A stretch of 64,000 nt of DNA from Vicingus serpentipes (GCA_024103385.1 JAGFIT010000022.1:62001-126000); one strand, 5' to 3'. Shown: positions 10,029-19,906, counted from the first letter of the stretch. The notes: generated by a model not told the origin, from the sequence alone. Program-made: numbers and translations.

Positions 10029-11045
10029 ATGACAAAAGCAATAGCAATATTAGGAGTTTTAGTTGGGTTAGCCAATGTAAGTTTTGGGCAGTGGATAGAT
10101 TTAGGGAATGTTATAAATACATCCGATTATGTTCAAGTGATGGATAAAATATATCTTCCTTATGAATATAATGACAATAACTATATTAGACCGAAAACAC
10201 CCTCTGGATTTACTTATTTTGATCAAGGAGGGGTAGGTATCGGTCACCAAGGGCAATATTCAGGGTTTAAGTTGCACGTAAATGGAATGACGAACTTAAA
10301 TGGAGACGTAGGGATTGGAATAGGAAACACTGCGCCTTCTGCAAAATTACATGTAAATGGATCTGTTAGAATTAATGATAACCCTATTTTATTAAGGAGT
10401 GGGAGTGATGATAATCACGGGTTAGGCTTTTTTTCAAATCATGACAATGCAACTATTGACGGCCCCGTACTTTACGGTTATAGCGGTGGTGCACTGGGTT
10501 CAAACCAATCAGGAGTACGAAAACACGCGTTAATATGGAAAAGAAATGGAAATATTCTAATTGGGACTAATGATAATCCGCTAGATGATGTAAGACTTTG
10601 GGTAGAAACGGCTTCTGACTATACAGGAAAAGTGGGGGTGTTATCTAAATCAAATTATTCAACTCCTTGGGGATATGGTTTTTTATCAGCCTTCCCTTCG
10701 AGTCAATTTAAAGCCTTTGTTGCCACGGACTTAAGTACAAATAAAGAAGTATTTGTTGTACATGGAAACGGTCATGTATTTGCTCAAGAAATAACTGTTC
10801 AATTAGCTCCTTTCCCTGATTATGTTTTTGCAAAAGATTACGAATTAATGACTATCTCTGAATTAGGGGATTATATTAATGAAAATAATCATCTCCCCAA
10901 TATGCCTAGTGCTATTGAAGTGGAAAAAAATGGAATGGGAGTTGGAGAATTGCAGGTCAAATTAGTTGAAAAAGTTGAAGAACTTACACTTTATATTATT
11001 GAATTAGAAAACAGATTAGCAAAACTTGAACGCGAGAAAAAATAA
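10029..11045 (+). CDS. Secreted fibre-like protein with C-terminal coiled coil
   Basis: The 338-aa product has a signal peptide ending SFGQ. The middle contains repeated KLHVNG motifs (two copies, about 80 and 107) with GVGIG and GIGIG, as in phage-tail-fibre-like beta repeats found in many Bacteroidota surface proteins. The C-terminus (about 255-338) has the PDYVFAKDYELMTISEL and NNHLPNMPSA motifs and ends in a leucine-rich coiled coil rich in E, K and L. No sorting domain is present. It is likely a trimeric surface or periplasmic protein; the function is unknown. The next gene overlaps it by 20 bases. Confidence 0.6.
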   Translation: MTKAIAILGVLVGLANVSFGQWIDLGNVINTSDYVQVMDKIYLPYEYNDNNYIRPKTPSGFTYFDQGGVGIGHQGQYSGFKLHVNGMTNLNGDVGIGIGNTAPSAKLHVNGSVRINDNPILLRSGSDDNHGLGFFSNHDNATIDGPVLYGYSGGALGSNQSGVRKHALIWKRNGNILIGTNDNPLDDVRLWVETASDYTGKVGVLSKSNYSTPWGYGFLSAFPSSQFKAFVATDLSTNKEVFVVHGNGHVFAQEITVQLAPFPDYVFAKDYELMTISELGDYINENNHLPNMPSAIEVEKNGMGVGELQVKLVEKVEELTLYIIELENRLAKLEREKK

Positions 11046-11655
11046 TATTTTAAAACTATATCTTTTTATCATATGCTTTTTGATTTTTTCAGATTTTTTC
11101 TCTCAAGAAAAGTCACTTGGAATCAATATAGGATACGGAAGTACTAAATTTAAAGAAGCTAGAGGAAATATAAACTTAGAAAATCCATTTAATGATAATA
11201 GATATTCTTCCTTAGAATTAATTTATTATCACAAACCTAAAAAAACATCTTTTATGATCAAGTCAGGTTTAATTTATGATAAAAGAAAAAACATAAAAGA
11301 AGATTATAGTCTTAGTTATTTGAGAGTTCCAGCAGGTTTAGATTTTGTTTTGGGAAATAAATTAAAACTTGTTTTGGGTGGAGGGGTTAACATTGGCTAT
11401 GTAATTGCTAATAAAGGAATTGAAAAAAATGTAGATTTAAAAAAGTTTCAAATTGGAGGAGAGATTAACTTGGGCTTTACTTTTGGTTTAAGCGATAAAA
11501 TAAGTTTATTATCTTCATATCAATCTAATTTTGATTTCTTAAAGATATACAAGATAGAATCGAGCTCTCCATCTGGAGCTATATTTTACGAAAAAATTAA
11601 AGGAACCGATGGGTTCATTAAAGTTGGATTAACATATACATTTCTTAATAATTAA
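11026..11655 (+). CDS. Small outer-membrane beta-barrel protein (TTG start)
   Basis: The 209-aa product begins at a TTG at 11026, inside the end of the preceding gene. No in-frame ATG occurs before residue 77, and only the TTG start gives a signal peptide (basic residues, hydrophobic stretch, then FFSQ). The remainder alternates short strands with glycines and ends in GLTYTF, as in PorT-like barrels (OMP_b-brl_2). The 20-base overlap suggests translational coupling with the fibre-like protein, which could be its partner. The substrate or role is unknown. Confidence 0.6.
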   Translation: MNARKNNILKLYLFIICFLIFSDFFSQEKSLGINIGYGSTKFKEARGNINLENPFNDNRYSSLELIYYHKPKKTSFMIKSGLIYDKRKNIKEDYSLSYLRVPAGLDFVLGNKLKLVLGGGVNIGYVIANKGIEKNVDLKKFQIGGEINLGFTFGLSDKISLLSSYQSNFDFLKIYKIESSSPSGAIFYEKIKGTDGFIKVGLTYTFLNN

Positions 11656-11659
11656 TAGA

Positions 11660-13099
11660 ATGAGAAAACTAATTACAATTTTTATACTTATCACAATATC
11701 TATAAATAGTTATGGTCAAATATGTCAAGCAGAGACAGTCGTTTTATCTTCATCTGGATCATGTAACTATAATGGGTGGATCTTGGAATTTGAAGATAAT
11801 TTTAATGGTAATTCACTAGACCTTACTAAATGGAACCCTTGGACTGGAGTGCCAAGAGATTATGATTTCGTTCATCAAAAAGCTTGGCATCAGCCTGAAA
11901 ATATTGAAGTTAGTAATGGAACACTTAAAATAATTTCTAAAAAACTCTCTACCCCTTATACTGGAACATGGGTAACTGATTACTCTACAAATCCCCCGAC
12001 TACAAAAACAGCAACCTTCGATTATACCACAGGTGAAATTAGGAGTAGCCTAGCTTTTGGTTATGGAAAATTTGAAATAAAATGTAAAATTCCTGACGGC
12101 AAAGGATTTTGGTCTGCATTTTGGACTTTTGGTGGAGCAAAGTGGAATGAAATAGATGCTTTTGAAATATATGGTTCAAATATAGTTGATCATAATATGA
12201 ATGCTCATTATGATTATGATGGAGATGGAGGTAGTGAGAATTGTCCTACAGATTACAATGGTCCTGATTTTTCTCAATCGTTTCATACATTTACTATAAT
12301 TTGGGATAATTATAAGATAGAATGGTATGTAGATGGACAATTAAAAAGAAGATCAACAAAGTTTTATACCTTATTGGGGCAACAGGTAGATTGTAATGGT
12401 CTAACGGCTTTTAATTCTTATTTGTTAGATAAAGCTTTTCCAAGAGACCCCATGAATATTATTGCAAATGTCGCAATAGAATCAGGAAATAAAGCTCCTG
12501 ATGCTTCAACTCCTTTTCCAAGTGCTTTAGAAGTTGATTACATAAGGTACTGGAAAAAAGAACCTACGCCACATTATTGTGGCTATATTACCTCAAAGAT
12601 TTTTCCTTTTTCAGGGGTAGTAATAGGAGATAATGTTAATTTACTAGGGTACGCAAGTGTTGATCAACAAGCAGTGGTTATAGCTAGAAATGAAATACAC
12701 ATATCTCCTAATTTTCATGCTTCAGCAGGCAGTGTTTTTTATGCTAAAATAGACCCTGATGTTTGTTCATCTCAACGTATAAATGAAACTAATATAGATA
12801 ATGACTTAACGTATGATATATCTTTATCTGAAACAACAAATACTTTAAATAATAAATTAATAAACCCAAAACTTAGTGTTTACCCTAACCCTAACTCTGG
12901 GAAATTTAATGTAATTATTAATAGCCTTGAAGAAAATGTTGAACTAGAATTAACAGATTTGTTTGGTAAAACTGTTCTTAAAGAAGAGGGTATTAAAAAG
13001 ATTTATACTATTGATTTATCAAACTATTCAAAAGGCATCTATTTACTTAAAACTACCATAAATTCAGAAGTAATTATAAATAAAGTTATCTATAAATAA
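11660..13099 (+). CDS. Secreted glycoside hydrolase family 16 (laminarinase-like) with T9SS sorting domain
   Basis: The 479-aa product has a signal peptide ending SYGQ. The GH16 domain (about 40-300) contains the catalytic motif E164-I-D-A-F-E169, with the expected nucleophile and acid/base glutamates, and the flanking GKFEIKCKIPDGKGFWSAFW. This predicts hydrolysis of a beta-1,3- or mixed beta-glucan such as laminarin. A short beta module with ISPNFHASAGSVFYA follows, then a type A sorting domain (VYPNPNSGKF, about 405-479). It starts 5 bases after the barrel gene. No SusC/SusD pair is nearby, so it is not in a classical polysaccharide utilisation locus. Confidence 0.85.
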   Translation: MRKLITIFILITISINSYGQICQAETVVLSSSGSCNYNGWILEFEDNFNGNSLDLTKWNPWTGVPRDYDFVHQKAWHQPENIEVSNGTLKIISKKLSTPYTGTWVTDYSTNPPTTKTATFDYTTGEIRSSLAFGYGKFEIKCKIPDGKGFWSAFWTFGGAKWNEIDAFEIYGSNIVDHNMNAHYDYDGDGGSENCPTDYNGPDFSQSFHTFTIIWDNYKIEWYVDGQLKRRSTKFYTLLGQQVDCNGLTAFNSYLLDKAFPRDPMNIIANVAIESGNKAPDASTPFPSALEVDYIRYWKKEPTPHYCGYITSKIFPFSGVVIGDNVNLLGYASVDQQAVVIARNEIHISPNFHASAGSVFYAKIDPDVCSSQRINETNIDNDLTYDISLSETTNTLNNKLINPKLSVYPNPNSGKFNVIINSLEENVELELTDLFGKTVLKEEGIKKIYTIDLSNYSKGIYLLKTTINSEVIINKVIYK

Positions 13100-13108
13100 T
13101 AGATATTT

Positions 13109-14425
13109 TTAGTTTTTAAAAAGCCTTTTATTCTTAATTAATTCATAAAATAGCCATCCTATAATAAAAAGATATTCTACCCAAATTAATAGATAATTCT
13201 CTTGGTATTCCGAAGTTCGGTAGACAGCATAACTCAACACAATTAATGCTGACCACAAAATGGCGTATTTATATTCAGGGATGAACACACTTAAAGCTAT
13301 TAAACTCACCATGTACCATGGGCATACTGTTGTAGCCATTAATAAATATATTGTGTAAGCAAATAACATTTTTTTTAAAACTACTAACCAAGAATCATTT
13401 TTGTAAAACGATACCCCCATAATTAGCATAAATGTAATTATGGATAAAATTGGTCCTGCGGTTTGAATAATGTTGTATCCTACACTTTTAAAACCCAGCC
13501 ATCTTATTATGTAATAAATACTTGCATTAAACTCAAAGGTTCTAAAATACAAATCAATACTTGAGGTAATATGATAGATTAACTGTTCATCTAGAAAGGG
13601 AAGGAAAGTAAATAAGAGTGCTAACCCTGTTATGATATAAAACCAAACACTTTTAACGATTCCTATACGAGGAAGCAAGAGTGGTAAAAACAACAGCGGA
13701 ATTAATTTGATACTTATTGCCATAGCCCACCATATAGCTGCCCCAGCCCATTTGTGACGCATTAACCAATATATAGCAATCACAATACAGAGCATCATCA
13801 TCCCTTCGTAATGTAAATTGCCTGATAATTCAACTATTACTAATGGGTTTAATGCATACCATAATACATTACTTTGTGGCAGTTTCAGCATTTCTAATAA
13901 CCTCCTGATGTATTTAATGGTAAAAAATTCAGCTATTAATATGGGAACTCGAAGAGCAATTATCCCCGCCAACATTCCATATTTTGAAAAGAACCCTCCT
14001 AAAGAAAATAGTAGTTGATTTATTGGAGGATAAACAGAGTAATAATTGGGAGAGTTTAATCCTTTGTATAATTCTTGAGTTAAACCTGCTGATGATCCCA
14101 TATCAGTATGAATAATTTCTGAAGGAATAAACAAATAAGGGTTATATCCATGAACAAAGAGCTTTCCATCCCATAAAAAGCGATAAAAATCATCCGACAA
14201 ACATGGTATAGCAATAATAAAGATTGCCCGAAACCCCATAGAAACCCACAATAAAAAATCTGTTTCTTCAACATCATGTGTTGTAAAAACCAGGTAGAAG
14301 TAAAAAACAAAAGCACTACCAAATAAAATAACGAGTGATGTGAAATCGGTTCTGTCCAAAAAATAGCCAAAGCAAACGTAAATAGCGGCAAGTATTACAG
14401 CCAATATGTATTTTAGGATGGGCAT
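13109..14425 (-). CDS. Polytopic GT-C glycosyltransferase (GT87/DUF2029-like)
   Basis: The 438-aa protein has about ten hydrophobic helices and the loop motif SDDFYRFLWDGKLF after the second or third helix. Acidic first-loop residues of this kind are typical of GT-C enzymes that use polyprenyl-phosphate sugars as donors. It is the last gene of the 13.1-19.8 kb operon and abuts the GT2 gene. A polyprenyl-phosphate glycosyltransferase two genes upstream could supply the donor. The sugar and acceptor are unknown. It would act with its active site facing the periplasm. Confidence 0.7.
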   Translation of the reverse strand: MPILKYILAVILAAIYVCFGYFLDRTDFTSLVILFGSAFVFYFYLVFTTHDVEETDFLLWVSMGFRAIFIIAIPCLSDDFYRFLWDGKLFVHGYNPYLFIPSEIIHTDMGSSAGLTQELYKGLNSPNYYSVYPPINQLLFSLGGFFSKYGMLAGIIALRVPILIAEFFTIKYIRRLLEMLKLPQSNVLWYALNPLVIVELSGNLHYEGMMMLCIVIAIYWLMRHKWAGAAIWWAMAISIKLIPLLFLPLLLPRIGIVKSVWFYIITGLALLFTFLPFLDEQLIYHITSSIDLYFRTFEFNASIYYIIRWLGFKSVGYNIIQTAGPILSIITFMLIMGVSFYKNDSWLVVLKKMLFAYTIYLLMATTVCPWYMVSLIALSVFIPEYKYAILWSALIVLSYAVYRTSEYQENYLLIWVEYLFIIGWLFYELIKNKRLFKN

Positions 14426-15898
14426 TTATTTGAATAATTTCCAAGAGTGAAATAGCGAATAAAAACTCACATATCCAAATCCTATAAATAACATCATATG
14501 AAAAAGAAGCATCCCAAAATCATTGTATTGAAAAGCGGCAAAAATCCCATAAAGAAAATAGAGGGTTAATAACATTTCGAAAACAGTTAAAAAGCTCAAA
14601 GTGCTTACTATATATTTCTTCCCCTTCCATACATCAGTGTTCTTTTTTAAATTAAACTTAGGTGTTCTTACAAAAGGTGTCTTTTTACCCATATATCCTT
14701 CTATAACAGCCAAAGCATTGTGTAGCGAAAGCCCCATAGATACAGATAAAAACAAAGGAAATAAAAACAAAAAATGAAAGAATGCTTTTGATTTTTTGGT
14801 GTATTCATTCAAAAGAGAAACGAAGTAATAGACACTCAAAAAAACCAAACTCAAAATAAAAAAACTGCCATACCTGAACAACAATTTATACTCCACAAAA
14901 TTATTTTTAATCATTAGCATTGGAATACTCAATACAGCAATTAACACAATACAAATAAAAATGGAGCTATTCATCAAATGAAACAGCGCATGTAGTTTTG
15001 TTTTAAACGAAATGGTTTTACTTTGAAGTACTTTCAATAAATTTTTACGCGCACATTCAGCTGCTCCTTTTGTCCAGCGAAACTGTTGTGTTTTTAATGC
15101 ACTCATTGCTGCAGGTAACTCTGCTGGAGATCCTAATTCTTGTAAATATTTAAACTCCCAACCTCTTAGCTGAGCTCTGTAACTTAAATCTAAATCTTCA
15201 GTAAGTGTATCTGATTGCCACCCGCCAGCATCTTCAATACAAGATTTTCTCCAAATACCAGCTGTACCATTAAAATTAATAAAGTGGTTCCCTGTATTTC
15301 TTCCCGTTTGTTCTACTGTAAAGTGAGCATCTAAACCGAATGCTTGAAGGCGAGTTAATAAAGAATAGTTTTTGTTGATGTGCTCCCATTTTGTTTGTAC
15401 TACACCTATTTTTTTATTTTGAAAATAAGGCAACGTCTTTCTTAGAAATTGGGGATCAGGTAAAAAATCTGCATCAAAAATAGCGATGAATTCCCCTTTA
15501 GCAATCTTAGTTCCTTCTATTAAAGCTCCTGCTTTAAACCCTGTTCTGCTAGTCCTTTTATATTGGTAAATATGAAACCCTTTAGATTGGTATTCTTTTA
15601 CTTTGCTCGCAACAATATTGATGGTCTCATCATTAGAATCATCTAGCAATTGTATTTCGAGTTTATCTTTTGGGTAATCAAATTGAGCTACAGCATCAAT
15701 TAGCCGTTCTACCACATACAGCTCATTATATAATGGCAACTGAACAGTAACCAATGGCAAGTCTTCTTCTTTAAAAGCATTGGGTATAATTTTTTTTGGT
15801 TGTGTGAGGTAGTTATACACCAAGTTAATTTGTACAATGCTATATAAAAAAACAAAGGACAACGCTAAAGTATATATAACGACAAGGATCAATTCCAT
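14426..15898 (-). CDS. Cellulose-synthase-like processive GT2 glycosyltransferase
   Basis: The 490-aa membrane protein has one N-terminal helix, a GT-A domain with conserved acidic residues D86/D87, DAD (142-144), TED (233-235) and the QQFRW motif (271-275), then about four to five C-terminal helices. D,D,D,QxxRW defines processive GT2 enzymes such as cellulose, mannan or curdlan synthases. It is therefore expected to make or extend a beta-linked glycan from a nucleotide sugar at the inner membrane. It overlaps the next gene by 1 base. No PilZ domain is visible. Confidence 0.8.
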   Translation of the reverse strand: MELILVVIYTLALSFVFLYSIVQINLVYNYLTQPKKIIPNAFKEEDLPLVTVQLPLYNELYVVERLIDAVAQFDYPKDKLEIQLLDDSNDETINIVASKVKEYQSKGFHIYQYKRTSRTGFKAGALIEGTKIAKGEFIAIFDADFLPDPQFLRKTLPYFQNKKIGVVQTKWEHINKNYSLLTRLQAFGLDAHFTVEQTGRNTGNHFINFNGTAGIWRKSCIEDAGGWQSDTLTEDLDLSYRAQLRGWEFKYLQELGSPAELPAAMSALKTQQFRWTKGAAECARKNLLKVLQSKTISFKTKLHALFHLMNSSIFICIVLIAVLSIPMLMIKNNFVEYKLLFRYGSFFILSLVFLSVYYFVSLLNEYTKKSKAFFHFLFLFPLFLSVSMGLSLHNALAVIEGYMGKKTPFVRTPKFNLKKNTDVWKGKKYIVSTLSFLTVFEMLLTLYFLYGIFAAFQYNDFGMLLFHMMLFIGFGYVSFYSLFHSWKLFK

Positions 15899-16593
15899 TA
15901 GATGTATTTAATAATGGTGGTAATAATTTTATATCCAGCTCCTATTGTTCCTTTTACAGTTCCCGAAACTTTGGAAAACCCAATTCGATTTCGGTAATTG
16001 ACCGGAACCTCACATGTTTTCATTTTTTGTTTCGCTGCTTTCAACTGCATTTCAACTGTCCATCCATACGTTTTATCTTTCATGTTCAATGCTAGCAGAC
16101 TTTTATATTTTATCGCTCTAAAGGGACCTAAATCAGTATAATGAACTCCGTAAAAAAGTTTCATTAAAAAAGTGGTCAGCCAATTCCCAAAAATTTGTTG
16201 CGGAGTCATCGCTCCTTTTTCTCTATTCCCTAAAGCTCGAGAACCAATTACCATATCCATTTCTTGAGCAATAATTGGCTCAATCAAATATTTTATTTCT
16301 TGAGGATAATCAGAGTAGTCTGCATCTAAAAACACAATAATGTCTGGAGCAGTTGCTTTTTGCTTAATGTATTCTATGCCTTTCAAACACGCATTTCCAT
16401 AACCCTTTGACGGTTCATCTAACACCGTTGCTCCAGCTGCCTTCGCATTAATTGCCGTTTCATCAGTTGAATTATTATTGACCACAATAATCTCTCGCAC
16501 CAACTCCTTGGGAATATCGTTAACCACCTTTCCAACAGCATTTTCCTCGTTAAAAGCCGGAATAATTACATCTACAATCAGCTTAATCTCCAT
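15898..16593 (-). CDS. GT2 polyprenyl-phosphate glycosyltransferase (dolichyl-phosphate mannosyltransferase-like)
   Basis: The 231-aa protein has the GT-A opening VIIPAFNEENAVG, NNNSTD, and the metal-binding D90-A-D92 in VFLDADYSD. A GYGNACLKGI motif and the region GPFRAIK are typical of DPM1-like enzymes that load a sugar on polyprenyl phosphate. No membrane anchor is obvious. It overlaps the MORN gene by 11 bases. Making a lipid-linked sugar would suit the GT-C enzyme at the end of the operon. Confidence 0.75.
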   Translation of the reverse strand: MEIKLIVDVIIPAFNEENAVGKVVNDIPKELVREIIVVNNNSTDETAINAKAAGATVLDEPSKGYGNACLKGIEYIKQKATAPDIIVFLDADYSDYPQEIKYLIEPIIAQEMDMVIGSRALGNREKGAMTPQQIFGNWLTTFLMKLFYGVHYTDLGPFRAIKYKSLLALNMKDKTYGWTVEMQLKAAKQKMKTCEVPVNYRNRIGFSKVSGTVKGTIGAGYKIITTIIKYI

Positions 16594-17065
16594 ATTCTAT
16601 TACTTCTACAACCGCTTTTTTTTCATTTAATTTAAACCACGTGCCCACCTTTATGTCATTTTTAAAGTGCCCCACATATTTTAACTTACCATTTTCATAA
16701 AGATGATGAAACCCTTCTTTAATAGCTCCATTGTAATGCCCTTCTGCTGTTTTCTCTCCTTTCTCATTATACATAATCCACCAATCTGTTGCTATACCAT
16801 TAAAAAAATGTCCTTCTTTTTTTTTATTCCCATTCGTGTAATAATATTTCCAATAGCCGTGTTGTTTTTTTAACTGAAATTCTCCTTGGCTTTCTAAAAC
16901 CCCATTTTTATAATAATTCTTTTTGTATGATTTCGGATTTCCTTGTTGATACAAGTATTCTGATTTCAAAGAATTATCGGAATAAAATTCTTTCTTCACT
17001 TTAATTTCTTGGGCTAAAAAAACAGACGAAGAAAAAAATAGTGTTAATAAAATAAACAACCTCAT
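16583..17065 (-). CDS. Secreted MORN-repeat protein
   Basis: The 160-aa product has a signal peptide ending FLAQ, then about five repeats with the pattern YYxNGxxxxxGxF/Y...G.W, the MORN-variant repeat seen in YwqK-like proteins. It lacks catalytic residues. It overlaps its neighbours by 4 bases upstream and 11 bases downstream, so it is translated as part of the redox-glycosyltransferase operon. It may act as a periplasmic or outer-membrane scaffold. The exact role is unknown. Confidence 0.65.
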   Translation of the reverse strand: MRLFILLTLFFSSSVFLAQEIKVKKEFYSDNSLKSEYLYQQGNPKSYKKNYYKNGVLESQGEFQLKKQHGYWKYYYTNGNKKKEGHFFNGIATDWWIMYNEKGEKTAEGHYNGAIKEGFHHLYENGKLKYVGHFKNDIKVGTWFKLNEKKAVVEVIEYGD

Positions 17066-18465
17066 CCTACGTCCATTTTAATTTCTTCTTTCCCTATTAA
17101 AATTGGATTGTCCTTCACCCTTACTTCTTCTGGTCCGTTTTCTAACTTTAGGACTCCTCGTGGACAAACCGCAGAACAAACACCACAACCTACACAAGAT
17201 GCTCTAACTATGTTTTGTCCTTTCTGTGCATAAGCCCTAACATCTATCCCCATTTCACAATAAGTAGAGCAATTACCACAAGAAATACATTGTCCTCCAT
17301 TGGTGGTAATTCTAAATCGAGATTTGAAACGTTGGATAATTCCCATGTATCCCGCCATCGGACAACCAAAACGACACCAAACTCTATTTCCTAATAATGG
17401 ATAAAACCCTACTCCAACCACTCCAGAAAAAGCAGCTCCAATTAAAAATCCGTAGGGCCGTTGAAAATAAGCGTAAATCTCTAAGCCCAAAAATGTTACA
17501 CTATTCGTAAAATAGCCATATAGAGAGGCAAACGTCATTAAAAACACCAACACCATTACTCCATGTATCATCCAGCGCTCCAACTTCCACACGCTTATTT
17601 TTTTAGACGATAAATGTCGATAAGGATCTCCGGCAGTTTCTGCTAATCCACCACAACCACATACCCAACTGCAATACCACCTTTTACCGACATAATAAGT
17701 AATAATGGGGGTGAAAACTAAAAATAGAAAGAGTCCTACTACAAAATAAAACATCCCTAAATTTCCGCCATGTTCCAACATATTGTTTAAATGCCAATCT
17801 TGAAAGAAGTAATAATTTAATGGCCACACGTTCTTAATGTCTTTTGCAAAATAATGGTTGGAATCAGAAAACCCTTCTAATATTTCAGGAATTAAATACG
17901 CCAAAAACAATTGGGAAACAATCACTACTAATGTTCTGATGGCCTGATAACGGTTGTCTCTGTATTTCAACATAAACTTAATTCCCAGAGAACAAATGAG
18001 CAAAGTATAAATGGTTCCGTACATAAACCATTGGCTAGCGGGTTGTCCTTTAAAAAATTGACTTAGCGGATCAAACAAAGCTACTAAGCCTTTATTCTGT
18101 TCACCATTTTGTGCCAATCCTAAGTACTGTGGATACCAATACAGCAACACATAAAACCCTGTTAACACAATACCTACTAACCATCCCCACATGCCTCTAT
18201 TGGTAAATGATTTTTGCCAAATTCCATTGTTGTGAATTCCTGCGGGTTGTGTCAAATAAGTTCTCGCTGCATAAATAACCGTTCCTAAAAAAATGGTGCC
18301 TAACGATAGACTTAAAAACAACCCATTTTGCTGAAAAGTATAGCCTCCCCAAGCTACCAACAGTATCAAAATTCCTATTGCAGAAATAACCAACCCTAAT
18401 TTTTGGATAAAGTCTATCCCTTTAGGGTGTGGCTGTGCTATAGATAAACTATCTTGATCTTTCAT
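17062..18465 (-). CDS. Membrane polyferredoxin (NapH/CcoG/YccM-like 4Fe-4S protein)
   Basis: The 467-aa protein has about seven hydrophobic segments. It carries membrane-proximal Cys motifs CSWVC (about 265-269) and CRFGCP (about 364-369), and two ferredoxin motifs CxxCxxCxxxC (about 393-403) and CxxCxxCxxxCP (about 424-435). The layout is that of NapH/NosR/YccM-type membrane electron carriers. It overlaps the FAD oxidoreductase by 4 bases, suggesting that electrons pass from NAD(P)H through the flavoprotein to this protein. The final acceptor is not apparent, and no NapA, NosZ or cbb3 oxidase gene is near. Confidence 0.75.
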   Translation of the reverse strand: MKDQDSLSIAQPHPKGIDFIQKLGLVISAIGILILLVAWGGYTFQQNGLFLSLSLGTIFLGTVIYAARTYLTQPAGIHNNGIWQKSFTNRGMWGWLVGIVLTGFYVLLYWYPQYLGLAQNGEQNKGLVALFDPLSQFFKGQPASQWFMYGTIYTLLICSLGIKFMLKYRDNRYQAIRTLVVIVSQLFLAYLIPEILEGFSDSNHYFAKDIKNVWPLNYYFFQDWHLNNMLEHGGNLGMFYFVVGLFLFLVFTPIITYYVGKRWYCSWVCGCGGLAETAGDPYRHLSSKKISVWKLERWMIHGVMVLVFLMTFASLYGYFTNSVTFLGLEIYAYFQRPYGFLIGAAFSGVVGVGFYPLLGNRVWCRFGCPMAGYMGIIQRFKSRFRITTNGGQCISCGNCSTYCEMGIDVRAYAQKGQNIVRASCVGCGVCSAVCPRGVLKLENGPEEVRVKDNPILIGKEEIKMDVG

Positions 18466-19790
18466 GAACTAAAAATTCTTTTCCAATCTCGCTTTTTAAC
18501 CGAAACACTTGTTCCGTTTTCTTGATTATACTGCTTAACTATTTCATCTTCGTACTGTTTGTAAAACTCAGGGTCAAAATTGGCATCTTTCAAATACGTC
18601 ATTACCTCATCCATTTTTCTGCCTTCTTTTATCCATTTTTCGCATACTTCATGACGCATACGAATACCAAAAGTATTCATCCCTAAAAGCTGCTTTGTGG
18701 TTTTATCATAAACTAAATGCAAGCATTTCTTCCCATCTTCATGTTCCCAATAAAAATCCGTTTCGTTTTCTTTTAACTCGTTGTGCACCCATCCATAGGT
18801 TTGGTATTCTATATCAAAAAACTTAGCCGAATTAAACCATACTCCTGGTTGATATGCTGTTTTATTTCCACAAACAGTTTGAGCAACTGTTTCTCCCATC
18901 ATTCTTCCTGTGTACCACACTTGCTCAATGTTTTTTCGTCCTGTTGGATGTTCACAAAATTCTGCACAATCGCCAATCGCATAAATATTTTCAATATTGG
19001 TTGCTAAAAATTCATTCACTAAAACTCCTCTGTTAATTTGAATTTCTCCTCCCTTCAAAAATTGAATGTTTGGACTTACCCCTGCTGTTAATCCTACAAA
19101 TTGACACCCTATTTCTTCTCCTTCTTTTGTAACAATAGCTTTTACTCTGCCATTTTTATCCGATAAAATTTCTTGCAATTCGGTGTTAAAACGCAAATCA
19201 ACACCATGTTGTCTGATGTGTCGGGCAACCAACTCCCCCTCTTGCTTTGGCAATACTCCTCCCCAAAAACGATCTTCACGAACTAAAAAAGTAACTGCTA
19301 TTCCACGAGATAAAAACATCTCTGCCATTTCTACTCCTATCAATCCTCCTCCAACAATTACTGCTCGTTGAGTAGTTGCAGAATATTTTTCCATGCTTTC
19401 TAAATCCTGATAAGAGTATAAACCTTGTACTGCTTTTAAATCTTGACCAGGCCATCCAAACTTATTGGATTGAGAACCCGTTGCAATAATGAGTTGATCG
19501 TATGCTAAAAAATTCCCATTATCCAGCCTCAACTGTTTATTCGATGTATCAATTTGTTGCACATAAGCTTTTAATAAGTCTATCCTGTTTTTTTTCCAAA
19601 AATCATTCTCATAAGGTTGAGTGTGCTCAAATTTCATGTGTCCCATGTACACATACATCAATGCTGTTCTAGAAAAAAAGTACTCCGTTTCCGCTGAAAT
19701 TACAGTGATTTTCTTGTTGCTTAACTTTCTGATATGACGTGCTGCAGTAATCCCTGACACTCCATTTCCGATAATAACAACATGCTCCAT
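18462..19790 (-). CDS. NAD(P)/FAD-dependent oxidoreductase
   Basis: The 442-aa protein has an N-terminal FAD Rossmann motif GNGVSGITAAR (from about residue 8), a second NAD(P)-binding motif VGGGLIGVEMAEMF (from about 147) and the FAD-contacting AIGDCAEF (about 270). This is the class I pyridine nucleotide-disulfide oxidoreductase fold, but there is no CxxxxC redox disulfide in the first domain, so it is closer to NADH:ferredoxin or nitrite-reductase-type flavoproteins. It is the first gene of the minus-strand operon and is translationally coupled to the polyferredoxin. Confidence 0.75.
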   Translation of the reverse strand: MEHVVIIGNGVSGITAARHIRKLSNKKITVISAETEYFFSRTALMYVYMGHMKFEHTQPYENDFWKKNRIDLLKAYVQQIDTSNKQLRLDNGNFLAYDQLIIATGSQSNKFGWPGQDLKAVQGLYSYQDLESMEKYSATTQRAVIVGGGLIGVEMAEMFLSRGIAVTFLVREDRFWGGVLPKQEGELVARHIRQHGVDLRFNTELQEILSDKNGRVKAIVTKEGEEIGCQFVGLTAGVSPNIQFLKGGEIQINRGVLVNEFLATNIENIYAIGDCAEFCEHPTGRKNIEQVWYTGRMMGETVAQTVCGNKTAYQPGVWFNSAKFFDIEYQTYGWVHNELKENETDFYWEHEDGKKCLHLVYDKTTKQLLGMNTFGIRMRHEVCEKWIKEGRKMDEVMTYLKDANFDPEFYKQYEDEIVKQYNQENGTSVSVKKRDWKRIFSS

Positions 19791-19906
19791 AAATTAAAAT
19801 TGTATCACAAAGTAACAAAGAATTAAAAGGATTTATTGTCTTTCTTGAGACATATCAAATCAAAAAGTAAATGCTTTATTTTGTGTTTTTAAAGTTAGGA
19901 CAAAGT

